From JAHEEM01 sp036396795 (GTDB taxonomy: Bacteria > Pseudomonadota > Gammaproteobacteria > Steroidobacterales > Rariloculaceae): a stretch of DNA of 64,000 nucleotides. The position numbers and the translations under genes are program-made. Below, one piece after another: positions 44,447-52,396 of the stretch. Where the stretch lies: NCBI GenBank assembly GCA_036396795.1, contig DASWKF010000128.1, forward strand, positions 29,723 through 93,722, given 5' to 3'. The notes beneath the pieces were generated by a model. The model had not been told where the DNA came from, did no database searches, and was given only the letters and a program-made list of their open reading frames with translations. The stretch's first letter is position 1. The number at the start of each line of letters is the position of its first letter.

Positions 44447-45688
44447 GTGAACGAGATACGCGACACGGTCGATGCCGTCTACCGCGAAGAGTCGCGCCGT
44501 GTCCTCGCAACCCTCATCCGCGTGCTCGGCGACTTCGATCTGGCCGAGGAAGCGCTTCACGACGCCTTTCGCGCGGCGGTCGAGCAATGGCCGCGCGACG
44601 GCGTGCCTGCAAACCCGCGCGCATGGCTGGTCTCGGCCGGGCGCTTCAAGGCAATCGACCGGATTCGCAAGCTTGCGCGCTTCGACCCGCTCGCGGACGA
44701 TTTCGATGAGCGCCTGCCCGATGAGGCGAGCCCAAACCTCGACGCCATGCTAGACGAGGACCTCGAGGACGATCGCCTGCGGCTGATCTTCACCTGCTGC
44801 CACCCCGCCTTGCCGTCGGACGCGCAGGTCGCTTTGACTTTGCGCGAAGTCTGCGGGCTCACGACCGAGGAAATCGCGCGAGCTTTTCTGGCCGCTCCGC
44901 CGACCTTGGCGCAACGGATCGTGCGGGCGAAGAACAAGATCAAAGTCGCATGCATTCCGTACGAAGTGCCGGAGCGCGATGCGCTGCCGGAGCGGCTCGA
45001 CAGCGTGCTGCGCGTGATCTATCTCGTGTTCAACGAAGGTTACGCCGCCTCTTCGGGAGCTTCGCTTACGCGTCACGATCTTTCCGCGGAGGCGATTCGG
45101 CTGGGCCGCTTGCTGGTGGAGTTGCTGCCCGAGCCCGAAGCGACGGGCCTGCTCGCGCTCATGCTGCTCCAGGAATCCCGCCGCGCCGCGCGCGCCTCCG
45201 CGGAGGGGGAAATCATTCTGCTGGAGGCTCAGGATCGCTCGCTTTGGGACCGCACGATGATTGCCGAGGGTGAGGTGCTGGTGACCCGGGCGCTCGCTTC
45301 GCGCCGCTTCGGCCCGTACACCTTGCAGGCGGCGATCGCGGCCGTTCACACCGAGGCCGTGGAGCCCGAGGCGACCGACTGGGCCGAGATCGTCGGCTTG
45401 TACGACGTGCTGCTCAGGGTCGATCCTTCGCCCGTCATCGAGCTCAACCGCGCGGTCGCGGTGGCGATGTGCGACGGGCCGGCCGCCGGCCTCGAGCTGG
45501 TCGACGCGCTGCTCGCACGCGGCGATCTCGCGGACTACCACCTGGCGCATGCCGCACGCGCCGACTTGTGCCGCCGGCTCGGCAAGGCGAATGAGGCCCG
45601 CGGCGCCTACGAGCGGGCGCTGGCGCTGACCCGGCTCGAGCCCGAGCGGCGCTTTCTCGAAGGGCGCCTGCGCGAGCTCTCCGGCTGA
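44447..45688 (+). CDS. ECF42-type RNA polymerase sigma factor with C-terminal extension
   Basis: A 413-residue protein. Sigma region 2 is visible as LATLIRVLGDFDLAEEALHDAFRAA and RFKAIDRIRKLARFD; region 4 is FTCCHPALPSDAQVALTLREVCGLTTEEIARAFL. The long C-terminal part (about 180-413), including LFRVDPSPVIELNRAVAVAMCDG-like and RRFLEGRLRELSG, is the DUF6596/TPR-like extension typical of ECF42. Such sigma factors are usually linked to DGPF (YciI-like) proteins rather than anti-sigma factors, and two DGPF genes follow here at 31 and 72 base gaps. Confidence 0.92.
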   Translation: MNEIRDTVDAVYREESRRVLATLIRVLGDFDLAEEALHDAFRAAVEQWPRDGVPANPRAWLVSAGRFKAIDRIRKLARFDPLADDFDERLPDEASPNLDAMLDEDLEDDRLRLIFTCCHPALPSDAQVALTLREVCGLTTEEIARAFLAAPPTLAQRIVRAKNKIKVACIPYEVPERDALPERLDSVLRVIYLVFNEGYAASSGASLTRHDLSAEAIRLGRLLVELLPEPEATGLLALMLLQESRRAARASAEGEIILLEAQDRSLWDRTMIAEGEVLVTRALASRRFGPYTLQAAIAAVHTEAVEPEATDWAEIVGLYDVLLRVDPSPVIELNRAVAVAMCDGPAAGLELVDALLARGDLADYHLAHAARADLCRRLGKANEARGAYERALALTRLEPERRFLEGRLRELSG

Positions 45689-45719
45689 GGCCTCACCACA
45701 TGAAACATTGGAGTACCAC

Positions 45720-46088
45720 ATGAAATATCTGTGTCTCGTCTACTACCAGGAGTCGGATATCAATGCCATGTCCCAGAACGATTGGGACACGCTCAACGGC
45801 GAGTGCATGGCTTTCGGCGAATCGATCGTCGAAAGCGGCCATCGCCTCGGCGGCGACGCGCTCGAGCCCACTCACACCGCCACCACCGTGCGCGTGCGCA
45901 ACGGCAAGGTCACGACGACCGACGGGCCGTTCGCCGAGACCAAGGAGCAGCTGGCCGGTTTCTACGCGCTCGAAGCCAAGGATCTGAACGACGCCATCCA
46001 GGTGGCATCGAGAATCCCGCCTGCCCGCTTCGGCAGCATCGAGATCCGCCCGGTGCGGCAGCTCGTGCCCGAGGACAACACGCGCTAG
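45720..46088 (+). CDS. DGPF/YciI-family protein, first copy
   Basis: A 122-residue protein starting MKYLCLVYYQESDIN, with GGAG upstream of ATG 45720. The family motif KVTTTDGPFAETKEQLAGFY and the C-terminal RFGSIEIRPVRQL are clear. These ferredoxin-like-fold proteins accompany ECF42 sigma factors and may take part in sensing or be targets; no reaction is proven. It lies 31 bases after the sigma factor. A duplicated ACCACATGAAA just before the start places a second ATG upstream, not used. Confidence 0.9.
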   Translation: MKYLCLVYYQESDINAMSQNDWDTLNGECMAFGESIVESGHRLGGDALEPTHTATTVRVRNGKVTTTDGPFAETKEQLAGFYALEAKDLNDAIQVASRIPPARFGSIEIRPVRQLVPEDNTR

Positions 46089-46160
46089 CGCGCCGGGCGA
46101 TGTCGATTCCCGCTCCGCCCGAACGACTGCTGAATGGGTGTAGTTGGAGTCGGAGCCCTC

Positions 46161-46520
46161 ATGAAGTACGTGTGCCTGGTTTATTTCGATGAAAGAGAGC
46201 TCAATGCGTTGCCGAAGAAAGAGATCGACGCGCTGCACGCCGAAGCTGAAGCTTACGTGACCGAGATGCGCCGGCGCGAGGGATTCCTGGCCGCCGACGC
46301 GCTGGAGCCCACGGATTCCGCGGTGACATTGCGCAGGCGCCGCGGCGCGGTATCCGTGAGTGACGGGCCTTTTGCCGAGACCAAGGAGCAGCTCGGCGAA
46401 GTCGTGCTGATCGACGCGCCCAATCTCGACGAGGCGATCAAGGTCGCCGCACGCGTGCCGTCCGCGCGCTTCGGCAGCGTCGAGATACGTCCTGTAAGAG
46501 TTAGCGCAGCGCCCAGATGA
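46161..46520 (+). CDS. DGPF/YciI-family protein, second copy
   Basis: A 119-residue protein starting MKYVCLVYFDERELN; ATG 46161 matches the first copy and follows GGAGTCGGAG. The motif SVSDGPFAETKEQLGEVVLI is conserved, as is RFGSVEIRPVR at the end. It follows the first copy by 72 bases and is clearly paralogous to it over the full length. Tandem copies behind one ECF42 gene suggest duplication within the sigma-factor unit. Confidence 0.9.
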   Translation: MKYVCLVYFDERELNALPKKEIDALHAEAEAYVTEMRRREGFLAADALEPTDSAVTLRRRRGAVSVSDGPFAETKEQLGEVVLIDAPNLDEAIKVAARVPSARFGSVEIRPVRVSAAPR

Positions 46521-46640
46521 ACGCCGCCGCGGCCAGCAGCGGCGACACGATCGCAAGACCGTGAAATCGACAGCCATTGTCGAATACCGGTCCGGTCGAA
46601 CGACTATGAGGCAAGCGCAACCTCTCAAAAAGGCCCTCGG

Positions 46641-47123
46641 ATGATACAAGTGCACGATGTCATTGACTGGACCGGGACGCTATCGTCGCAGCGCATCGAG
46701 ATCGAGAGCATCGATCGAGTCCAGCTGGTTACGCCCGATCTTCAGCGGTCTGTCGGTTTCTACACGCGCGCGTTCGGTTTTCGCTCCGTGGGTACGCCGG
46801 AAAAAAGGCCCCAGCGCTCCGCCGTGTTGATCTCAGCCGCCTCCTCCGCCGAGCTCGTGATACACGAGACAATCGAGTCAGGCGCGCCGATGCGCAATGT
46901 GCTGCAACGCTGGGGGTTCGTGGTGGTGGATATCGACTGGGTGCGGCGAGCCGTCTGGGATCTAGGAATCGGCATCGCCAAGGACAACGGAGAGCCCGAT
47001 CAGATCTACCGGTGGGAGAACGGCCGCACGCTCTACATCCTCGATCCTGACGCCAACGTCATCGAGCTGGTCGATCTCGACCGCGAATATGCGACCGCTC
47101 GCGCCCGTGCGGGTAACGGCTGA
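46641..47123 (+). CDS. VOC-family (glyoxalase-fold) protein
   Basis: A 160-residue protein: RVQLVTPDLQRSVGFYTRAFGFRSVG in the first half, WGFVVVDIDWVRRAVWDLGIGIAKD and NGRTLYILDPDANVIELVDLD in the second, the last giving a Glu metal ligand. The first-half His is replaced (VQLVTPD), so metal binding may be altered. It is the last gene of the ECF42 cluster, 120 bases behind the second DGPF gene. Function unknown. Confidence 0.82.
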   Translation: MIQVHDVIDWTGTLSSQRIEIESIDRVQLVTPDLQRSVGFYTRAFGFRSVGTPEKRPQRSAVLISAASSAELVIHETIESGAPMRNVLQRWGFVVVDIDWVRRAVWDLGIGIAKDNGEPDQIYRWENGRTLYILDPDANVIELVDLDREYATARARAGNG

Positions 47124-47135
47124 CGTATGGTGACA

Positions 47136-48503
47136 CTATTCCTTATCTTCGCGATTGCGAAACAGCTCCGGCTCGAGCGCGTGTTTGCGCAGCAGCTTAT
47201 AGAACTCCGAGCGGTTCCGCTCGGCGAGGCGCGCGGCCTGCGCCACATTTCCCTCGGTCATCTCCAACAACTGCGTCAAATACCCGAACTCGAAACGATC
47301 GCGAGCTTCGGCAAACGGGAGTAGCGCCTTCTCCTTGAGCCTGAGGGCGCGCTCGACGAGGCTGGCGGGAATCAAAGGCGACGTCGTGAGCACGACGCAT
47401 TGATCGACCACGTTCTGCAGTTGTCGTATGTTGCCCGGCCATGACGCGGACATCATCATTTCCATCGCTTGCCGGGAAAAACCGCTCACCCCCACGGCCG
47501 CGTTGGATGACCGCTCCCTGGCACGATGCAGGAAAAACTCGGCGAGCAGAGGGATGTCCTCTCTGCGCTTGTCCAGCGGAGGGATCTCTAGGGTCACGAC
47601 GTTGAGGCGGTAATAAAGATCATCGCGAAAGGTTTTGTCCGCGATGGCATTCTCGAGATTCTGGTGGGTCGCCGAGATGACCCGGATATCGACCGCGAGA
47701 GCTTCCGTGGAGCCGACCGGGCGGATCTCGCGCTCCTGGAGCATGCGCAATAGCTTCGCCTGGAAGGGCAAGGGCATGTCGCCGATCTCATCCAGGAAAA
47801 GCGTTCCGTGGTCCGCGGACCGGATCAGCCCCTTGCGGGCCTCGGCCGCGCCCGTAAACGCGCCCTTGGTGTGACCGAAAAGCTCGGCTTCGAAGAGTTG
47901 ATCGGGGATCGCGGTGCAGTTCACGGCGACCATGGGTTTTTCCCTACGCTCGCTCGCATTGTGAATGGCACGCGCGAGCAGCTCCTTGCCGGTTCCGCTC
48001 TCGCCGCGAATCAGCACCGCAGTGTCGCTCCGCGCGACCATCCAGGCTTCCCGAAACAAAGCTTCCATGGCGGCGCTTCTGGTAACGATCGCGTCGCGCC
48101 ACTCGGTGTTCTCGGGCTTGCGCTCGGAGTCGCCGAACATCGTGACCGCCCGCTCGATGATCTCGATTAGTTGCTGTCGGTCGAAGGGCTTCGTCAGGTA
48201 GGCGAAAACGCCCCTCTGCGTGGCGTCGACGGCATCCGGAATCGTGCCATGGGCCGTCAGGACCACGACGGGCAAGGTCGGCTCGCTCTCGTGGATGGCC
48301 TCGAACAACATCATCCCGTTCATGCCTTCCATGCGCATGTCCGTGATCACGAGCTGCGGCCGAAATCCCGGCAGAGATGCGAGCGCCCTGATACCGCTGT
48401 CTGCAGTCTGAATTTCGTAGCCCTCGCGCTCGAGACGAATCGAAAGGACCTTCAGCAGATCAGCATCGTCATCGACCACCAATATTCTGGATTTCTCAGC
48501 CAT
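47136..48503 (-). CDS. glrR: Sigma-54-dependent response regulator GlrR/QseF
   Basis: A 455-residue NtrC-type activator. The receiver (4-115) begins ILVVDDDADLLKVLS and carries LVITDMRMEGMNGM with the phosphorylated Asp. The AAA+ domain (about 145-370) has the Walker A GESGTGKELLARAIH, the sigma-54 loop GHTKGAFTGAAEARKG and GTLFLDEIGDMPL. The C-terminal Fis-like HTH is EGNVAQAARLAERNRSEFYKLLRKH. It drives sigma-54 promoters on phosphorylation by the linked kinase. It is third in the kinase-QseG-regulator operon, as in E. coli, with an 8-base gap to qseG. Confidence 0.95.
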   Translation of the reverse strand: MAEKSRILVVDDDADLLKVLSIRLEREGYEIQTADSGIRALASLPGFRPQLVITDMRMEGMNGMMLFEAIHESEPTLPVVVLTAHGTIPDAVDATQRGVFAYLTKPFDRQQLIEIIERAVTMFGDSERKPENTEWRDAIVTRSAAMEALFREAWMVARSDTAVLIRGESGTGKELLARAIHNASERREKPMVAVNCTAIPDQLFEAELFGHTKGAFTGAAEARKGLIRSADHGTLFLDEIGDMPLPFQAKLLRMLQEREIRPVGSTEALAVDIRVISATHQNLENAIADKTFRDDLYYRLNVVTLEIPPLDKRREDIPLLAEFFLHRARERSSNAAVGVSGFSRQAMEMMMSASWPGNIRQLQNVVDQCVVLTTSPLIPASLVERALRLKEKALLPFAEARDRFEFGYLTQLLEMTEGNVAQAARLAERNRSEFYKLLRKHALEPELFRNREDKE

Positions 48504-48511
48504 ATGCAGCG

Positions 48512-49177
48512 CTAGTTAGCGGGATTCAGGTTCCCGGAATTGATTTCCTGTTCCAGAGCCCTGAGAGCGTTCAGCTGGGCCTGCAGCATTTCGCGGAACT
48601 GGCGCTCGGTGCTCAGGGCCGATCTGGCTTCGACGAGCTCCTCATCGAGGCGTGCATTTCTCGACCGTTCTTCGTTCAACATCTCCGCAAGAGCTCCGTC
48701 ATTGGCGGCGACGCATGAACGCTCGCTCAACAGATTGTAAAGAAAGCGCGTGAGCTCCAGGTTGGGAGGCTCGTTCTCCTCGAAACCCAGAGTCGTTTCA
48801 CCGAGCAGGCGAATCGCTCGGTCGATATCGTAGAACGAGGCGCCGGGACGGCTGAGGAGCAGCGATAGCCTGACCGCCGATTCTCCGGTCGGAGTCGTGG
48901 CGTATTCTGCAACCAAATCGCGGTACTCTTGCTCGAGCGCAGCGGACTCGAGGCGCCGCACTTCGTTACCGTAACGAATCAGCTCGCTCTCGTCGCCGGA
49001 CGTGCCGCTACGGCCGGGTCCGAGGCCCTGACATCCGCTCAACGCAGCCGCGCTCCACAGCCAGGCCACGGCGCTAAGTGTCCTGCCCGTTCGGGCCGGC
49101 CACCGGAAGCACGACTCGAAAATGCGCACCGCCTCCCGAGTCCACGACCTCGATGCAACCATCATGCGTCTCCACAT
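48512..49177 (-). CDS. qseG: QseG-like outer membrane lipoprotein
   Basis: A protein of up to 221 residues. A lipobox (ALSGC, Cys near residue 49) follows a hydrophobic stretch, so the mature part is a lipoprotein. The body is helical (ESELIRYGNEVRRLESAALEQEY; LNEERSRNARLDEELVEARSAL) and ends ALEQEINSGNLNPAN. In E. coli QseG is an outer membrane lipoprotein that controls the GlrK kinase. The start is uncertain: ATG 49177 overlaps the kinase gene by about 100 bases, whereas GTG 49129 or 49069 would give a more ordinary signal peptide. Confidence 0.75.
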   Translation of the reverse strand: MWRRMMVASRSWTREAVRIFESCFRWPARTGRTLSAVAWLWSAAALSGCQGLGPGRSGTSGDESELIRYGNEVRRLESAALEQEYRDLVAEYATTPTGESAVRLSLLLSRPGASFYDIDRAIRLLGETTLGFEENEPPNLELTRFLYNLLSERSCVAANDGALAEMLNEERSRNARLDEELVEARSALSTERQFREMLQAQLNALRALEQEINSGNLNPAN

Positions 49178-50519
49178 ATTCCTTTGCGATTGCCAGCCCG
49201 AGGCCGGTGCCTTTCACGCTTGACTGGTACTCGGCTTGCCCACGATGAAACGGCTCGAAAATCGCCTGCCTCTCCGTATCCAAGACGCCCGGCCCGGAAT
49301 CGCGCACATCGATGACGACGTCGTTTCCGCGCTTCTCCAGCGAGATCGAAACACGACCGTTCACGGGCGTGTACTTGACGGCGTTGTTGAGCAAGTTCTC
49401 GATCACTATTCTAAGCTTATTTCCATCTCCGCGAACGCGTGCGTCGGATAGATCTTCCGCGAGAGTGATGTTTTTCGAGCCTATGGCTAGGGCTTGAGTC
49501 GATACGGCTGCGCGCAGGACTGCCCCCAGGTCCACCTGCGTAATCTTCAAGTCGGAGATCAATTCCTGCGTCTTACCGAACTGCAGGAGATCCTCGATCA
49601 GCTTCTGTAAACGCAAGCTGCTGGAACGCATGATGCTCGACAGCTCCGCATCTTCCGGGGCGCCGTCCGAGAGGCTCTCCGCCAACAGCTCCGCGCCTTC
49701 ACGAATCGTCGCGAGCGGCGTTTTCAGCTCATGCGAGATGTGCCTCAGAAACGTGATCTGCTGATGCTCCAGCTCCTTGATGCGGCGCCGCAACCAATCG
49801 AGCTCCTTGCCCAGCTCGGCGAGGTCGTCCGGCCCGCGCACCTCGATGACCTCGTCGAGCTCCCTGGCGCCGAGGCGCTGGATCGCTTTGGCGATCTCGC
49901 GCGTCGGGCGTGTAATCAGCACCACGAACACACCGGCAAGCACGAACGTGACGGGAACGACCGCCGCGGCCTGCAAGAGCAGCAGCCGCTGTAGGCGGTC
50001 GGCTGCGTCGGTGGCGTAGTTGGCTTGAGTTTCTATCAACTGACTGCTATCCGAAAGAACCTCGCGGGCGCGATCGATGAGGATTCTCCAAAGCTGCGCG
50101 GTATCAGTCGCCGAGTGCGTGCTCTGATCCCCGGTGTCCCCTCCGCTCAGAACACTGAACAGCACGGCTTCCTCACGCTCTATCGCCGTCAACTGTTGGA
50201 TTGCCCGCTCAGGCAGCGCGAGACCGAGCAGATTGTCGACTGCATTCCGGAAGATAGCCCGCCGTTCCACGTAGTTTTGGTAGAGCTCCGTGTCGCCGAG
50301 CACACGGAATTGCCCAAAGGCTCGCTGCATCTCCGTGAGCTGCTCGATCAGGGAACGACTTTGCTGGGTGGCGGTCTCCGCTTCGAGAACGGCCGCCCGG
50401 CCCGCCTCGGAGAGCCGGTCGACCTGTACGACCGCCGTGACGACCGCTGCCGTCATGGGCGCAAGCACCACGGCAAACCCGACGAGAATCAGCCTCAGGA
50501 TCGATCGCGAACGGTACAC
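49074..50519 (-). CDS. glrK: Sensor histidine kinase GlrK/QseE
   Basis: A 481-residue membrane kinase. Two transmembrane helices (about 10-30 and 185-207) enclose a periplasmic helical sensor. HAMP (about 208-260: RPTREIAKAIQRLGARELDEVI) leads to HisKA FLRHISHELKTPLATIREG with the phospho-accepting His near 272, then the ATPase with NLLNNAVKYTPVNG, VRDSGPGVLD and GTGLGLAIAKEYVE. It phosphorylates the GlrR regulator encoded two genes downstream. Order kinase-qseG-regulator equals the E. coli glrK-qseG-glrR operon. Confidence 0.93.
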   Translation of the reverse strand: MYRSRSILRLILVGFAVVLAPMTAAVVTAVVQVDRLSEAGRAAVLEAETATQQSRSLIEQLTEMQRAFGQFRVLGDTELYQNYVERRAIFRNAVDNLLGLALPERAIQQLTAIEREEAVLFSVLSGGDTGDQSTHSATDTAQLWRILIDRAREVLSDSSQLIETQANYATDAADRLQRLLLLQAAAVVPVTFVLAGVFVVLITRPTREIAKAIQRLGARELDEVIEVRGPDDLAELGKELDWLRRRIKELEHQQITFLRHISHELKTPLATIREGAELLAESLSDGAPEDAELSSIMRSSSLRLQKLIEDLLQFGKTQELISDLKITQVDLGAVLRAAVSTQALAIGSKNITLAEDLSDARVRGDGNKLRIVIENLLNNAVKYTPVNGRVSISLEKRGNDVVIDVRDSGPGVLDTERQAIFEPFHRGQAEYQSSVKGTGLGLAIAKEYVETHDGCIEVVDSGGGAHFRVVLPVAGPNGQDT

Positions 50520-50599
50520 GCGCCTCCCCCCGCGAGGTCCCTTGCCCTCGCATCCATGATTGTAGACTCACGGCAATCGAAGGATAAGGGCCAGCCGAC

Positions 50600-50824
50600 C
50601 TACCGCAAAGCCGTAGCACCCTGAAGATATTCGGATGCCGACAGCTCACCGTCACGATCCGCATCCACCATGGCGAAACGTCTCGCTAAAACGGAGTCCG
50701 CCTGCGCTTCCTGCTCGCTGATCCTCCCGTCCCCGTTCGCATCGACGTCTGAAAACGACGCGGCATTCTCCTGCGAACAGCCATATGCAGCGACGACGGT
50801 CAATAAGGTCAATAGCGTTCTCAT
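50600..50824 (-). CDS. EF-hand lipoprotein
   Basis: A 74-residue lipoprotein (MRTLLTLLTVVAAYGC, lipobox AYGC) with two EF-hand calcium loops, DANGDGRISEQE and DADRDGELSASE. ATG 50824 is preferred over 50860 because the sigma-54 promoter at 50872-50887 would start transcription near 50861. Its N-terminus (MRTLLT) mirrors that of the plus-strand EF-hand gene (MRTILT), pointing to a common origin. It converges in location with, but is read in the same direction as, the GlrK operon 80 bases downstream. Confidence 0.8.
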   Translation of the reverse strand: MRTLLTLLTVVAAYGCSQENAASFSDVDANGDGRISEQEAQADSVLARRFAMVDADRDGELSASEYLQGATALR

Positions 50825-50871
50825 TGCCTGCCAGGTAATACTTTTAGGGAAGCCGCTCATGTCCACTCCGT

Positions 50872-50887
50872 TGCAAGTCGTGTGCCA
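50872..50887 (-). promoter_or_regulatory. Sigma-54 promoter for the EF-hand lipoprotein gene
   Basis: On the minus strand TGGCAC (50887-50882), five bases ACGAC and TTGCA (50876-50872) match the -24/-12 consensus at every position. The start site would be about 37 bases before ATG 50824. Confidence 0.75.
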
Positions 50888-50918
50888 GGGGCATTCCAGG
50901 TGGTTCCCCGCCGACTCA

Positions 50919-50935
50919 GTGTCGCCGATCGACAC
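50919..50935. promoter_or_regulatory. Palindrome between two sigma-54 promoters, candidate activator site
   Basis: GTGTCG-CCGAT-CGACAC, equivalent to TGTC-N7-GACA. GlrR of E. coli is reported to bind TGTC-N10-GACA, so the half-sites agree but the spacing differs. It lies about 32 bases upstream of the leftward -24 element and about 78 bases upstream of the rightward one. Confidence 0.5.
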
Positions 50936-51012
50936 CACTCCGGCATTCCCCTTGTGGGGTGGGCGCAATGCTATAACTCATAAGGCGCTGATTTCGGGCC
51001 GCATGCCCAGGA

Positions 51013-51028
51013 TGGCACGCCTCTTGCT
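51013..51028 (+). promoter_or_regulatory. Sigma-54 promoter for the exported EF-hand gene
   Basis: TGGCACG (51013-51019), four bases CCTC and TTGCT (51024-51028) give a perfect -24/-12 element with invariant GG and GC. Transcription would begin near 51039, 36 bases before ATG 51075. Confidence 0.85.
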
Positions 51029-51074
51029 TGAGTGTGGCTGGCCTCTAACAACTTTTTTAGACAGGAGTAGCGAC

Positions 51075-51290
51075 ATGAGGACGATTTTGACGGCCTTCCT
51101 GGTGGCAATCGGGTTTTCGACGTCTGCGCTCGCGCAAGAGCTCCCCGCGTTCGAGGAAGTCGACCAGAACAGCGACGGCTTGATCGATCAAGCGGAAGCC
51201 AGCGTCGTCGAGGCAATCCAGTTCGATACGGCCGATGCCAATCAAGACGGGTCGATCGATCGTGAAGAATACGCGCAATTGTCGCAGTAA
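51075..51290 (+). CDS. Exported EF-hand calcium-binding protein
   Basis: A 71-residue protein with signal peptide ending SALAQ and two EF-hand loops, DQNSDGLIDQAE and DANQDGSIDREE, each with ligands at 1, 3, 5 and Glu at 12. ACAGGAG precedes ATG 51075. It is transcribed from a sigma-54 promoter and is followed by a strong terminator at 51372-51400, so it is a monocistronic unit. It is a small periplasmic calcium-binding protein; a signalling or buffering role is inferred from regulation. Confidence 0.88.
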   Translation: MRTILTAFLVAIGFSTSALAQELPAFEEVDQNSDGLIDQAEASVVEAIQFDTADANQDGSIDREEYAQLSQ

Positions 51291-51371
51291 GGTCTTCACT
51301 TCGATTTGGATAGCGAGCTAGGCCAATCCCAGCGAAAGTACCCCCTACTTTCCTTGTTTTGTGGCCAATTT

Positions 51372-51400
51372 GAGCCCGGCTTAGGCCGGGCTCTTTTTTT
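51372..51400 (+). terminator. Intrinsic terminator after the exported EF-hand gene
   Basis: GAGCCCGGC and its exact complement GCCGGGCTC close a TTAG loop and are followed by seven T residues on the plus strand. It ends the transcript of the EF-hand gene about 80 bases after its stop codon. Confidence 0.95.
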
Positions 51401-51430
51401 GGTCTTACGGAGGATGCCCGAGAAAGGGCT

Positions 51431-52252
51431 CTAGTTCAGGTGATCTCGCACTCGCGCCGCAACGGCTGCGCGCTCGACGTCCGTTTCGCGAGTCTCGCCA
51501 CGCGCGATCGCCTGGTACTTCGTGCAGTTCCGGCCGCTGTTTTTCGCCTGGTACAGTGCGGCATCGGCTGCACGAAATACGTCCGAGGGCAGGCACGGTG
51601 TAGTCGAATGAAAGGACGTAACACCGATGCTGATCGTAACCCCGGGCACAGCTCCACGCTGCAACGGCAATCGTTCGACGGCGTGCCGGAGCCGTTCCGC
51701 GACCGCGAGTGATTCCGCCGGACCGATGCCCGGCAACAGCAGCGCGAACTCCTCGCCTCCATAGCGGGCGGCGGCGTCACCCGCGCGACGACAACCCATG
51801 CACAAAATCTCGCTCAACAGGCACAGCACGGCATCGCCGTACTGGTGACCAAAGGTGTCGTTGAACCGCTTGAAGTGGTCCACGTCGCAAAGAATGAGCG
51901 CCAGCGGCGTCGCAGACCGACAGGCACGCCGAATCTCGAGGCTCAGCGTCAAGTCGAAGAAGCGGCGGTTGCCCAGCCCGGTCAAGCCGTCGACGTATGC
52001 GAGCCGCTTGAGGTGGCGAACCGTGAGCTGTAGTCGCTGGTTCTGCTGCTCCAAAGCTCGGGCTCTTTCGGCAATATCGGGCTCGTGCGTGCCCTCCTCC
52101 CAAGGAGCCCGCTCCGCGCATCGTCTTGAATCCGTTACCGCCACTTTTACAACCACTTGCAATGCCCTAGCTGTCGCGAAGTCCCTTGCATCGTAAGGAG
52201 TCAACGCATGAGCTCCACCAACGAATACACAGCAAGATCCATGCCACGCCAA
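51431..52252 (-). CDS. Cytoplasmic GGDEF diguanylate cyclase
   Basis: A protein of up to 273 residues. A coiled-coil-like segment (DIAERARALEQQNQRLQLTVRHLKRL) leads into the GGDEF domain: DGLTGLGNRRFFDLTLSLEI, LCDVDHFKRFNDTFGHQYGD and ARYGGEEFALLLPG. The intact GGEEF predicts c-di-GMP synthesis; no RxxD inhibitory site is visible before it. The start is unclear: TTG 52252 lacks a strong ribosome site and residues 1-55 are not conserved-looking. It has no transmembrane segment and no operon partner. Confidence 0.88.
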   Translation of the reverse strand: MAWHGSCCVFVGGAHALTPYDARDFATARALQVVVKVAVTDSRRCAERAPWEEGTHEPDIAERARALEQQNQRLQLTVRHLKRLAYVDGLTGLGNRRFFDLTLSLEIRRACRSATPLALILCDVDHFKRFNDTFGHQYGDAVLCLLSEILCMGCRRAGDAAARYGGEEFALLLPGIGPAESLAVAERLRHAVERLPLQRGAVPGVTISIGVTSFHSTTPCLPSDVFRAADAALYQAKNSGRNCTKYQAIARGETRETDVERAAVAARVRDHLN

Positions 52253-52339
52253 TCACCTCGACCAACCCTCCAGGATCCTGAAACATCAGATCTCTGAATC
52301 GCGCGAAATCTGTCACCCGCAGGCAACACTCGGCGCGCA

Positions 52340-52359
52340 TGACGAATAATCATTCGTCA
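52340..52359. promoter_or_regulatory. Palindrome near the SLC13 permease stop
   Basis: TGACGAAT-AATC-ATTCGTCA is a perfect 8-bp inverted repeat 38-57 bases downstream of the permease stop codon. No T-run follows it on the minus strand, so it may be an operator or a weak terminator stem. Confidence 0.35.
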
Positions 52360-52396
52360 CTTCGGCACTTCCTCGTGTCGCTGCCTTGCGACAAAC

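Noticed and set aside
44750..46655. Long minus-strand frames opposite the ECF42 and DGPF genes
   Set aside because: They mirror the codon pattern of the plus-strand genes and have no independent ribosome site or motif.
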